Source: JBAXTZ01 sp037129925
GTDB lineage: Bacteria; Bacillota; Negativicutes; JBAXTZ01
DNA length: 28,022 nt
Assembly (NCBI GenBank): GCA_037129925.1
Contig: JBAXTZ010000041.1
Span: 1 to 28,022 of the forward strand
Direction of reading: 5' to 3'
The position numbers and the translations under genes are program-made. This document shows, one piece after another, positions 8,234 through 16,600 of this stretch (within the stretch, counting starts at the first letter, position 1; every line of letters begins with the position of its first letter). The notes under the pieces were generated by a model, which had not been told where the DNA came from, made no database searches, and worked only from the letters and a program-made list of their open reading frames with translations.

Positions 8234-8794
8234 TCAGATGTTCGAGCTTAAATCGTGGAAATACGTGTACAATCCTTTTGACGACTTGTTACCAAACCGC
8301 ACAAAACCGTGTTCCTTGTAGAAATTGTGCAATTTGGGTGTATCTTGACATTCAAGAAAAACGATCTTGCAACCTACAGCTTTATGGCAAGCCCTTATGG
8401 TATCTAAAGCACTATTGAGCAATGTTTTTCCTGCTATTAGTTTGTCGAAATCGTTGAAATAATTTTTAGATAATTGCCCGATAAGATAAGCCGGTACAGT
8501 TTTGTTATTAGAAAACCCGGTCCATTCTTTTCTAAGTGCATTACTTGCACTACTCAAATCAAACACTTTAACAGCAGTTGCGTAATATCCAACTACATTG
8601 CCATCAATGAACGCAAGGTATATTCTCGTTTTTGCTAATTTTCTCATAGCGGTTGCACCAGATCGAATATCGTCGGTTGTGTCTTTAATAAAGTGTTCGA
8701 TGTCTTCGTCTATGGGACAAGAAAAATCAGCGACAAGCCTATTAAAACTCTCATCGCTGATTTCTTCGGCGTTTATCCATTTAATGTCAGTCAC
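8234..8794 (-). CDS. GNAT-fold N-acetyltransferase, possible toxin
   Basis: A 186-residue protein with the features of GNAT acetyltransferases: a central strand with TRIYLAFIDGNVVGYYA (about 55-71), a PAYLIGQLSKNY strand (about 100-111), an AGKTLLNSALDTI helix where the acetyl-CoA pyrophosphate loop belongs (about 120-132), VFLECQD, and a C-terminal LHNFYKEHGFVRFG (about 153-166), the usual end of the fold with its Tyr. The canonical Q/R-x-x-G-x-G/A loop is degenerate. A GTG start at 8794 lies 7 nt after the 60-residue upstream gene. Size, fold and small coupled partner resemble TacT/AtaT-type toxin-antitoxin cassettes that acetylate aminoacyl-tRNA, but a housekeeping or resistance acetyltransferase is not excluded. 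Confidence 0.8.
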   Translation of the reverse strand: MTDIKWINAEEISDESFNRLVADFSCPIDEDIEHFIKDTTDDIRSGATAMRKLAKTRIYLAFIDGNVVGYYATAVKVFDLSSASNALRKEWTGFSNNKTVPAYLIGQLSKNYFNDFDKLIAGKTLLNSALDTIRACHKAVGCKIVFLECQDTPKLHNFYKEHGFVRFGNKSSKGLYTYFHDLSSNI

Positions 8795-8801
8795 AATAGC
8801 C

Positions 8802-8984
8802 TCACACTTTCTTCGACAAAATACTATCTACAAAACTCTGTGCCGCTTTTCCTTGTAAAGTAGTGTGTTTAATGTCACTTGGCATAGATGCTGTTATCAC
8901 ACCGGATTTCTTTATTGCAGTTAACGCGCTGTTAGATGATTTTTTTGTTATTTTGAAATTTTTATTAAAACTACTAGATGCCAT
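8802..8984 (-). CDS. small protein coupled to the GNAT gene, possible antitoxin
   Basis: A 60-residue protein that I do not recognise by name. The start is the ATG at 8984, with GAAGTGA six bases upstream; the frame extends to GTG at 8993 without a better site. The N-terminus is Ser/Lys-rich (MASSSFNKNFKITKKSS), followed by two short predicted helices and a basic end. There is no clear ribbon-helix-helix motif. It is followed after 7 nt by the GNAT gene, and a dyad (9015-9029) lies just upstream, the arrangement of an autoregulated antitoxin. That role is inferred from context only. Confidence 0.65.
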   Translation of the reverse strand: MASSSFNKNFKITKKSSNSALTAIKKSGVITASMPSDIKHTTLQGKAAQSFVDSILSKKV

Positions 8985-9014
8985 ATAGATCACTTCTTTC
9001 TTTGTTTATTTGAT

Positions 9015-9029
9015 GTAGACTGTGTTTAC
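9015..9029. promoter_or_regulatory. dyad symmetry upstream of the GNAT cassette, possible operator
   Basis: GTAGACTGTGTTTAC is an imperfect 15-bp palindrome (five of six pairs match around a 3-bp centre). It lies 31-45 bp before the 60-residue gene's ATG, in the leader of any transcript from the promoter at 9223-9251. The position suits autoregulation of the cassette. No protein is known to bind it. Confidence 0.35.
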
Positions 9030-9063
9030 TTCACTAACTTTCTCACATGAACCAATTTAATAA

Positions 9064-9204
9064 TTATTTTTGCGTTTTTGTTTTTTCTTTCGCGACAGCT
9101 AGAAGCGCACTACAATCTGTCGGGTAATTAACTTGTTTGATTATTCTGCGTGCGTCTTCCCCAGCAACTATTGGTGATGGTGGTTTTTGTTTCGCAATAG
9201 TAAT
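9064..9204 (-). pseudogene. remnant or non-canonically started small ORF
   Basis: A frame open from about 9255 to the TAA at 9064 encodes a natural-looking C-terminal segment, including IVAGEDARRIIKQV, then PTDCSALLAV and a Lys-rich end. The GEDARRII...PTD pattern resembles small plasmid/phage proteins of about 50-60 residues in Firmicutes that usually begin near the ATIAK-like part. Here no ATG, GTG or TTG exists in a sensible position; only ATT codons (for example at 9204) are available, a few bases after the predicted transcription start. It is most likely decayed, or it uses a rare start. Confidence 0.35.
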
Positions 9205-9222
9205 TTCAGTGTCTATAATGAT

Positions 9223-9251
9223 ATTATACGCATATTTGGTAATATGTTCAA
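9223..9251 (-). promoter_or_regulatory. strong sigma-70/sigma-A promoter toward the GNAT cassette
   Basis: On the minus strand TTGAAC (9246-9251) is separated by exactly 17 bp from TATAAT (9223-9228). Transcription would begin near 9216 and reach the 60-residue gene after a leader of about 230 nt. It does not have the tandem-site architecture of the transfer promoters, so the cassette appears to be regulated separately from conjugation. Confidence 0.65.
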
Positions 9252-9289
9252 GCCGTTAATATCACATAGTTACATCCGTCTATTAGCGG

Positions 9290-9342
9290 CCAGAATGCTG
9301 TCAATATCTTTTAGCCACAGCGCGGTGTTGACAGCATTTTGG
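9290..9342. other. 15-bp inverted repeat with 23-nt loop
   Basis: Arms 9290-9304 and 9328-9342 match at 14 of 15 positions (AATGCTGTCAA / TTGACAGCATT at the core). A shorter GGAAC-GCTG-GTTCC hairpin follows at 9341-9354. Neither has a convincing T-tract on the minus strand, on which trbG ends at 9564. It may act as an mRNA 3' end, a protein-binding site or the relic of an element end. The surrounding 9343-9563 contains no convincing gene. Confidence 0.5.
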
Positions 9343-9460
9343 GAACGCTGGTTCCGTTTTCCGGTTGCTCGGTTTGTTCTATGTCTTGATGTAAAGTTAA
9401 AGGGTTATAAAGTTGTAAAGGGACGTTATACTTTACTTTGCGTTTTTCACGCAAAAATTT

Positions 9461-9497
9461 GTAATTGCCTTCTGTAATGCGCAGTTTGGGGACGGCG
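9461..9497. repeat. dispersed non-coding repeat, copy B
   Basis: Second copy of the element described at 8121-8157, sharing GTAATTGC, TTCTGTAATGCGC and GTTTGG with few changes, and then a similar GGAGAT..TTC stretch. It lies between the trbG stop and the inverted repeat at 9290-9342, in a non-coding segment. The two copies bracket the GNAT cassette in direct orientation. Confidence 0.5.
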
Positions 9498-9563
9498 AAT
9501 TGTTTTTAAAAAGCAGGCGGAGATTTTTCCTTTAAAGAATGTTGCGTTTGGTGCCAGGCTGTC

Positions 9564-10364
9564 TCACTTGCCTTTTGTTATCGTGATTTTATTGTCTTTT
9601 CCTACTACTAGTACTGCTTTATTGAATAGTCGGTCTACTATCATGAAGGTTGCTCCGTCTTGTTTTCCTATGCGGTAGTTGACGAGGTTTAGTTCGTTAT
9701 CGCCGTTTACTATGAATAGTACCGGCATTTCGCTGGATGCTGTTCCCGCTCCTAGTTTTATGTAGGTTTTGTCGGCATCGTCAAATACTACGGTTGGTTT
9801 CCAGGCATAGTTGCCGTCGGATATTTTGTATCCGTAGCTAACTATGTTTCTGACTGGTACCCCGGCTGTTCCTTTGCTTGTGGATATGCTTTGGCCGGCG
9901 TTGTTGTCTTTGTATACTGACATATTTCTGACTTCTGTCGGGTATATCCATGATACTATCGGCGTATAGGTGCTGCTGCTGGTTACGATTAGTTGATAAA
10001 CGTGTTTGTCGGTGTTGATTATAAAGTTGGTCTGAATACCGGTTTGCAATGGTTTGATATACAAATGCCACTGTTTGGATATTCCGGCTCCGGATATTGC
10101 TTTGTCCACTGTCCAGCGGGTAGTGTCTCCGGCTCCTATATAGGTAACTTCTTCTCCTGGCGCTAACGCGATGTCTGTCACCATGCCAACTTTGGTGTTT
10201 ATTTGGTAGATTCCGTTGTCTAAATAAGTGTATGCGTCTCCTGCTCCTTTGGACGTTGCTTGCGCAGGAGACGCGATATACGCCGCATCTCCTGCAAAGC
10301 AGGTCGTCGAGAGTGTGAGTAGCAAAAATATGTATAGCAGGGTTGGTTTTTTGAATATTTGCAT
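9564..10364 (-). CDS. trbG: TrbG/VirB9/CagX family outer-membrane T4SS core protein
   Basis: A 266-residue exported protein with a signal peptide ending near residue 24 (TTCFAG). The N-terminal beta domain carries VGMVTDIALAPGEEVTYIGAGDTTRWTV, the typical TrbG/VirB9 signature (about 58-85). The C-terminal domain ends ...PVLFIVNGDNELNLVNYRI...MIVDRLFNKAVLVVGKDNKITI, which matches the CagX/VirB9 C-terminal domain that contacts VirB7/VirB10 in the outer-membrane ring. It is separated from the other core genes trbF and trbI by the adhesin gene, an unusual arrangement. AGGAG lies eight bases before the ATG. Confidence 0.93.
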   Translation of the reverse strand: MQIFKKPTLLYIFLLLTLSTTCFAGDAAYIASPAQATSKGAGDAYTYLDNGIYQINTKVGMVTDIALAPGEEVTYIGAGDTTRWTVDKAISGAGISKQWHLYIKPLQTGIQTNFIINTDKHVYQLIVTSSSTYTPIVSWIYPTEVRNMSVYKDNNAGQSISTSKGTAGVPVRNIVSYGYKISDGNYAWKPTVVFDDADKTYIKLGAGTASSEMPVLFIVNGDNELNLVNYRIGKQDGATFMIVDRLFNKAVLVVGKDNKITITKGK

Positions 10365-10376
10365 TCGCTCTGCTCC

Positions 10377-10511
10377 TTAATTGACGTGGTTGATGATTTT
10401 CACTCCGTAATCACAGAGGAGCAATACCACAATTATTACTGTTGCAAATGCCGCTGCGCGGGTGTTGGTGTTGATTCGCTTGAATTTTCGTTGAATATTA
10501 TAGCCTTGCAT
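10377..10511 (-). CDS. 44-residue single-pass membrane protein before trbG
   Basis: A short gene with a basic N-terminus (QRKFKRINTNTR, about 7-18), then a hydrophobic stretch AAAFATVIIVVLLLC (about 19-33) and the short tail DYGVKIINHVN. The stop is 12 nt before the trbG ATG, so it is co-translated with it. GGGGG lies about 11 nt before the ATG. The position directly before VirB9 is where VirB7-type small lipoproteins occur. The LLLC ending is not a proper lipobox (position -1 is Leu, not Gly/Ala/Ser), so it may be a type II or type I anchored peptide instead. No family recognised. Confidence 0.6.
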   Translation of the reverse strand: MQGYNIQRKFKRINTNTRAAAFATVIIVVLLLCDYGVKIINHVN

Positions 10512-10611
10512 AATTATGGTTGCCCCCTTGCCCTATTTGAACTCTCTAAAGACTTTTGGTTTATCATTCTATTTTGAACGATTGGTGCTCAATAAATATT
10601 CGTTCACTTGT

Positions 10612-10632
10612 ACCCCTTTTTCACAAAGGAGT
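10612..10632. other. hairpin between the adhesin and the small membrane gene
   Basis: ACCCCTTT and AAAGGAGT arms pair with one G:U around a 5-nt loop, 12 nt after the adhesin stop. There is no T-tract on the minus strand, so it should not fully terminate. It could stabilise the 3' end or reduce downstream expression of trbG. No other gene is evident in 10512-10644. Confidence 0.35.
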
Positions 10633-10644
10633 AACGCTAACTTT

Positions 10645-13600
10645 TTACTGCTGGCTTGGTGTCCATATAGTGGATTCACTCCAAACTCCAGGGTATGATT
10701 TCATCCAGTAATCTGGGGATCCTATGCTTGAATTAATGGGCAATATCTGACTATAGTCATACGCCCAGTCTCCACCCATGCTCCCTCCCCACACATGTTC
10801 ACTTACCGTTAAATCACCACCAACAATATCTGTCGTTACCAGCATTGTCCTAGTATAGTCCACAAATGTTACATCAAAATGTTGTTCAAGTATTACTTGG
10901 CCGTGCTGTTGTACGGATACATTGTTAGCAAACATGTTCGGATGAATAATTACTTGTTTTTGAATTTTAGGGTAAGTTATTGCCATAGTCTCTGTGTCGC
11001 TCTTTTTATTCACTGTCACCGGCGATGTTTCAATACCCAATGTTGTTACTATTGTGGACTGATAATTGCCGTTCGGTATATCCAGGAACAACGCTTGTCC
11101 ATTTACCGCTTTTGCTGAATAACTTTGTCCGTTTCCGCTGATTTTTATTGTTCCTCCGTTTGCAATATCAACGGCGTTATTAGTTGTCACGCCGCTTACT
11201 CGCAAAGCTGTTCTGTAAGTTACAGTAGATGCACGTATCGGACCTACTTCCGACATATTAATGTCGCCAAAACTATTTAGTGACATTATTTGTGTGTAAT
11301 ATACAAATCCTTGTTCATCTTCAGCAGAGAAACTAAAGCTATAGTTGCCAAATGGTTTTTTGAAATCCACGCCGCCTGGAGTATATTGGATTTTCTGCCC
11401 GTCTTGCTGACAAATGACATAGTAGATTAAGCTATGGGTGCTGTCGCCCGGTTCGCCGCCTTGGTCAAAACGAATATCTATATGCATGTTTCCTTGGTTT
11501 GGCAAAACATAACCTGCTGTATTTACACTGCCGTCGGTCATTGGTTGCACTGCGGTGCTGGTTAATGTTCCGTTGCCTAGCGTAACTATCGCTTTGTAAT
11601 TTCCCGGCGCTACGTCAACTTGCATGCCTTTAGTGTATGTGAGGTTGTAGGTAGCGTTTTCGCTGGTTAGTGTCAATGGTTTGCCGTTTGGCACTTCGCC
11701 GATTCCGTCTACTGCGATTGAGGTTATTGTTAATTTGCCGATGTTTTGTACCGGTATTGCTTTTCCAATTGTTCTTTTGATGTTGTCGAAATTGATTGCT
11801 GCTTCGCCTAGTGGTTCGTTTACGAATAGTACGTTATTTTCTTCACGCGTCAGTGTGAATGAGTAATTACCAAATGGTAACGGGAAGTCGATTCCGCCCG
11901 GCGTGTATTTAACTTTTGCGCCACCACCGTTTAATGTTACATAGTAGTTTCTGCCGTCGTTGCCAATCTCGCTGCCGGTGTCATAAGCTACAGCGATATG
12001 TACTAATCCACTATTTGGGAATTGCGGGCCGAAGGTTACTACGCTGCTATCTGCTACAACTACGTTGTTTGTGCTTTTCAAGGTTCCGTCACCTAAGACT
12101 ACTTGAGCGGTGTAGGTTCCCGGCTCGATGATAGCTGTCATTCCCGGGGTGTAGTTCATGTTGTATATTTTCGCTGCGCTTGTCAATGTGAAAGCTTTAC
12201 CGGTCGGTAGTTCGCCAGCGCCGACTACTGTAAAGTTTGGTATTGTAATCTGCGCCAGGCTTAAATTCGGTATTGTGGAGTTTACGTTTGGCGCTACGTT
12301 TGCAAAGCCAATTGTTGCTGCGCTATCAAGTGTTAATGCTTGTGTGTGGAATACTATTCCGGTGCCTTCGTCTTGGGTCACTGTGAATGAATATGTTCCG
12401 AACGGTAAGTTGAAACTTACACCGCCCGGGGTGTATTTGATTTTCTGGCCTGTTTGATCGTTTGTTACGAAATAATGTCTGCCATCGTAAGCGGCTTCGT
12501 TGCCGTTGTCGAGTTTAACATTGATATGGATTGTGCCGGAATTTGGCAGGGTGGGCGTATAACTATATATACCGTTTCCATTTGCCGCTACTGTATTTGT
12601 CGCGGTCAATGTTCCATTTCCCAGTTTTGCGGAGGCTGTATAAGTTCCCGGTGTTACTACAAAATTTACTCCGCTGCCAGATGTGTATGCCGCTGTGTAG
12701 ATGTTTGCGTTATCTGTTACTGTTACTGTTGTTCCGCTTGGTAATTCCATTCCGGCTACGGAGATTGATGGTATTGTAACTACTGCTTGTTGTGTGATGG
12801 TTGCGCTATAAGTTGGCGCAGTATCAGCAAAAGATATCGTAATCGGTTGTCCGGCATTTACCGGGGTTGTGTAGTATCCGCCTTTGTTTGCTGTGTAGGT
12901 ATATGTTCCGTGTTTTTGGCTGTTGAAGGTTACTCCGCCCGCGATATATGGTGTTGTCGTTCCGGTTTGGTCGTTTTTAATTTGGAATGTTCCGTCTAGT
13001 TCGATGCCATTTGAAGTTAGCACTAGTTTTACTGTTCCTGTGTTTTCTAGTGTTAGCGCGTCGATGGCGTATTTGCCGCTGGTTATTACTATTGGCGCTA
13101 AACCATGCGCTATTCCTGAACCAAAATTGGCTGTCAGATCATAAGTTCCTGCGGCTACTTTGCCAAATGTTGTTTGTCCGCCTGCTACGTATGTTGTTTT
13201 GTAAGTGTTGATTGCGTTGGTTAATGTTAGCGCTGTTCCTACAGGAATTACCCCAACTTCATTAACCGAGATTGTCGCCGGTTGAACATAGCCGACATTG
13301 TCTATTGTTCCTGCTACAAGCGGTGCCACGTCGGTCATTCCAACTGTTGCGTCGGCTACTGTTACTGGTAGTTCGTTGCCGTTTTTACTGGCTGTGAAAG
13401 CGTATGTTCCAAATGGTACTGCCGTGAACGTTACTCCGCCTGTTGCGTAAATGATAACAGCTCCAGTTTGTACGTTTTTAACTATATATCCACTATCTAA
13501 TTCAGCACCGCCTGCGTAATTTAGTTGCAATTTCAAGGTTCCGATTGCCGGTAGCGTGGAAGTTGCTGTTTTTACTGTTCCAAGTGTTACTGGATAAGTT

Positions 13601-16600
13601 GCTGTATCAGCAATTGTTCCGTTTCCTAGTTTAACCGAAAGGTTATATGTTCCCGGTTGTACTATGTAGTTTATGCCGCTGCCTACTGTGTAGGCTTTAG
13701 TGTAAACGTTTGCACCACTGGTTACTGTTACCCCGGTTCCGGTTGGTAATTCTATGTTGCCTACCGAAATCTTACTAATATCTAAAACGGATAATTGTCC
13801 AATTGTCGTGCTATAAGCTGGCGTGGTATCGGCAAACCCAACTAGCATTGCCATGTCGCCGCTTACTTTGGTTGAGTAATAATCGCCTTTTTTGGCTGTG
13901 AAGGTATATGAGCCGTGTTTCAAATTGTCGAATGTGATTCCACCTGGTGTATAAACTACTGTTTTTTCTGTTTGATCATTTGTTATTGTGTAGCTTTGGT
14001 CTAGCTCAACACCGCCTGTGAATACTTTTATTTTGATTGCGCCTTTGTTTTCTAAAACTGCCGCTGTAGTCGTTGTTTCGCTTTTCACGACGTTAATTTT
14101 CGAAATCGATGTCGCTGTACCTGTTCCGAATGTCGCTACAAGCTCATAACTTCCCGGCGTTACGTTGCCGATTGTTAATCCGCCTGCTGCGTAAACTCCT
14201 GCGTAGTTGGTTGCGCCGTTTACTAGTTTAAGTTGAGTTCCTGCCGGTATTTCTCCAACAGTATCTACCGTCACACCAGTAATTGTTACGTATCCAACTG
14301 TTGCTATTGTGCCGGTTACTGTTGGCGCTACGTCGCTCATGCCGATTGTCGAGCCACTTACCGCGATTGGTAAATCGATGTTGTTTTTTGTTGCAGTGAA
14401 GGTGTATGTGCCAAATGGTAATGCTGCAAAGTTTATTCCGCCAGCTTTATATTGCACACTGGTTTTAGTTTGGTCGTTGGTGATTTTATAGCTGCTGTCT
14501 AATTCTGTGCCTTCAGCAGCGTTTACTTTTAGGGTCATATTGCCGATTGCGGCTAGTTCGGTCGTTGTTGATTTAACTTCATTTACTCCTACTGTGTATG
14601 TAGGCTTTGTGGTTAGCGTACCGTTTCCTAGTTTCGCTGTTACGCTGTAAGCGCCCGGCTCAACTACGAAGTTTACACCGGTTCCCACGGTGTATGGTTT
14701 GCTGTAAGTGTTTGTGGCGGTTGCAATAGTTACTATCGTTCCGGTTGGAAGTTCAGTTGTTCCTGCCGTTATTTTCGTTATATCTAGTACCGATATTTGG
14801 CTGATTGTCATTTCGTAGCTTGGCGCTATATCTGACACGTTTACTCTCGTTGTTGTGCCGTTTACCGGTGTTGTGAAATATGTTCCTTTGGTTGCGCTAA
14901 ATGTATAAACGCCGAATTTCAGGTCGCTGAAATTTACGCCGCCCGGGGTGTATTGAACACTGGCTTTTGTTTGATTGTTTACAATTGTGTAGCTGTTGTC
15001 TAACTCGACGTTGTTGTTGTAAATTTTTATTGTTATTGTGCCGGCATTAGGCAACGTAACTGTTTCACTTGTTGTTTTGTCTGGCTGCACTGCTATTGTA
15101 TCGGTAGCTGTTGCAATTCCGTTACCGAGTTTTGCTGTTACAATATAGGTTCCGGGAGTTACGTTCGCAAATACTGCTCCACTACCTTGTTTGTATGTTG
15201 CGGTATAGTTTACTTCTTTATTTGTCAGAGTAATGTTGGTAGTAGTTGGCACTTCGCCGATTTCTACTACTGTTATATTAGTCAGGTTAACCGCGCCTAC
15301 GGTGTTTATGTTTCCACTATAGATTGGCGCCATGTCGGTAATAGATACGCTGATCGGTTTCGCAGTTTTTACTGCAATGACGTTTTTATCTTTGTCGGTC
15401 GCGGTAAAGGCATAAATGCCTACCGGTACATCTGCAAAGGTCACACCGCCGGTTGCGTATTGTTGTGGTTTATTGATTTCCGCGTTGTTTATGGTATAGG
15501 TATCATTTAACTCTTTATCACCGTTGGATATTACTAGTTTAATGGTTCCTTGATTTGGTAGCAATGGTGCAAATTCAGCTGTTTTCGCTGCTGCTACATC
15601 AACACTGTTGGTGCTGGTTAATGTCGCGTTGCCTAGTTTTACTTGAGCGGTATATGTTCCAGGAGAAACTACTGCTGCCGTTCCTTTTGCGTAGGTCATC
15701 GGATAGGTATTAGTGCCACTTACTAAATTCATGGTTGCGCCGGCTGTTATATCGCCAACTCCTTCAACGGTTATTGCCGATATGTTTACTTTCCCTTCCG
15801 GGGCGTTTGTCCCTAAATTAATTTCTACTGCCGTCGTTTGTCCGGCGCTTAATTCTTGTGTTTGGCTTATATCCATTTTTTGTGGGTACGTTGTTACAAG
15901 GTTTACTGTTTGATATTTCGTTGTATCTAGCGATATTCTGGCGTTTCCGCTGTTGTCGATTGTCAGCGCGGTGATTTCTTTTTCGCCGTTCGTTATATGT
16001 ACTTCGGCCCCGGTGGCCGGTGTGTTATCGGAAAATTTTGCATTTATTGCCAATACGGCGTTTACTCCGCCTACCGGAGTTAGTTTTACGTCTTTTGACT
16101 CGATTGTGTTATATGTTGTAGGGTTTGAACTGGCGCTAATTACTGATTCAAATCTGTCGGTAAATCCGTCGTGCTCGATTATTAATGTTGCCGGTGTATT
16201 TGGTAATAATCCGTTTATTACCAGGTCTCCCGCACTGTTGTAGTTATCGGAGATATCCCAATCGTAGGATACTTGGCTGCCGTTTTGTTCGACTTTTATT
16301 GTGCCGGTTTTTAATCCGGACTGGTCGGCTTTTGCTATTGCTAAACCTCCGCTGTTTGGTAGCGAGATTATCGCGTTTGCTATTTGTTCTTGAGGCGCGT
16401 ATTCGACGCCGGTTGTATAATTGCCGCTATTTATAACGGCTCCGTATTGGGCATTTACTGAATAAGCTATTCCGTTTATTTCTGTAATGGTTGCTAATCC
16501 GTTTATGTCAGTTACAACAGTAATTGCTTCTGGCGTTTTTGCCATAACTGCTGCCGCTTGCATTTGTGGTGTTGCCACAACTTTTGTTTTTGCAACTGGT

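Noticed and set aside
9254..9262. Isolated GTTAATAT half-site (also one near 17985)
   Set aside because: Single half-site in the opposite orientation, without a partner at 11 bp or a spaced -10 box, so not counted as a fifth regulon promoter.
9187..9477. Plus-strand 96-residue open frame
   Set aside because: No ribosome site, Cys/Phe-rich unnatural composition, and it covers the inverted repeat and the minus-strand promoter.
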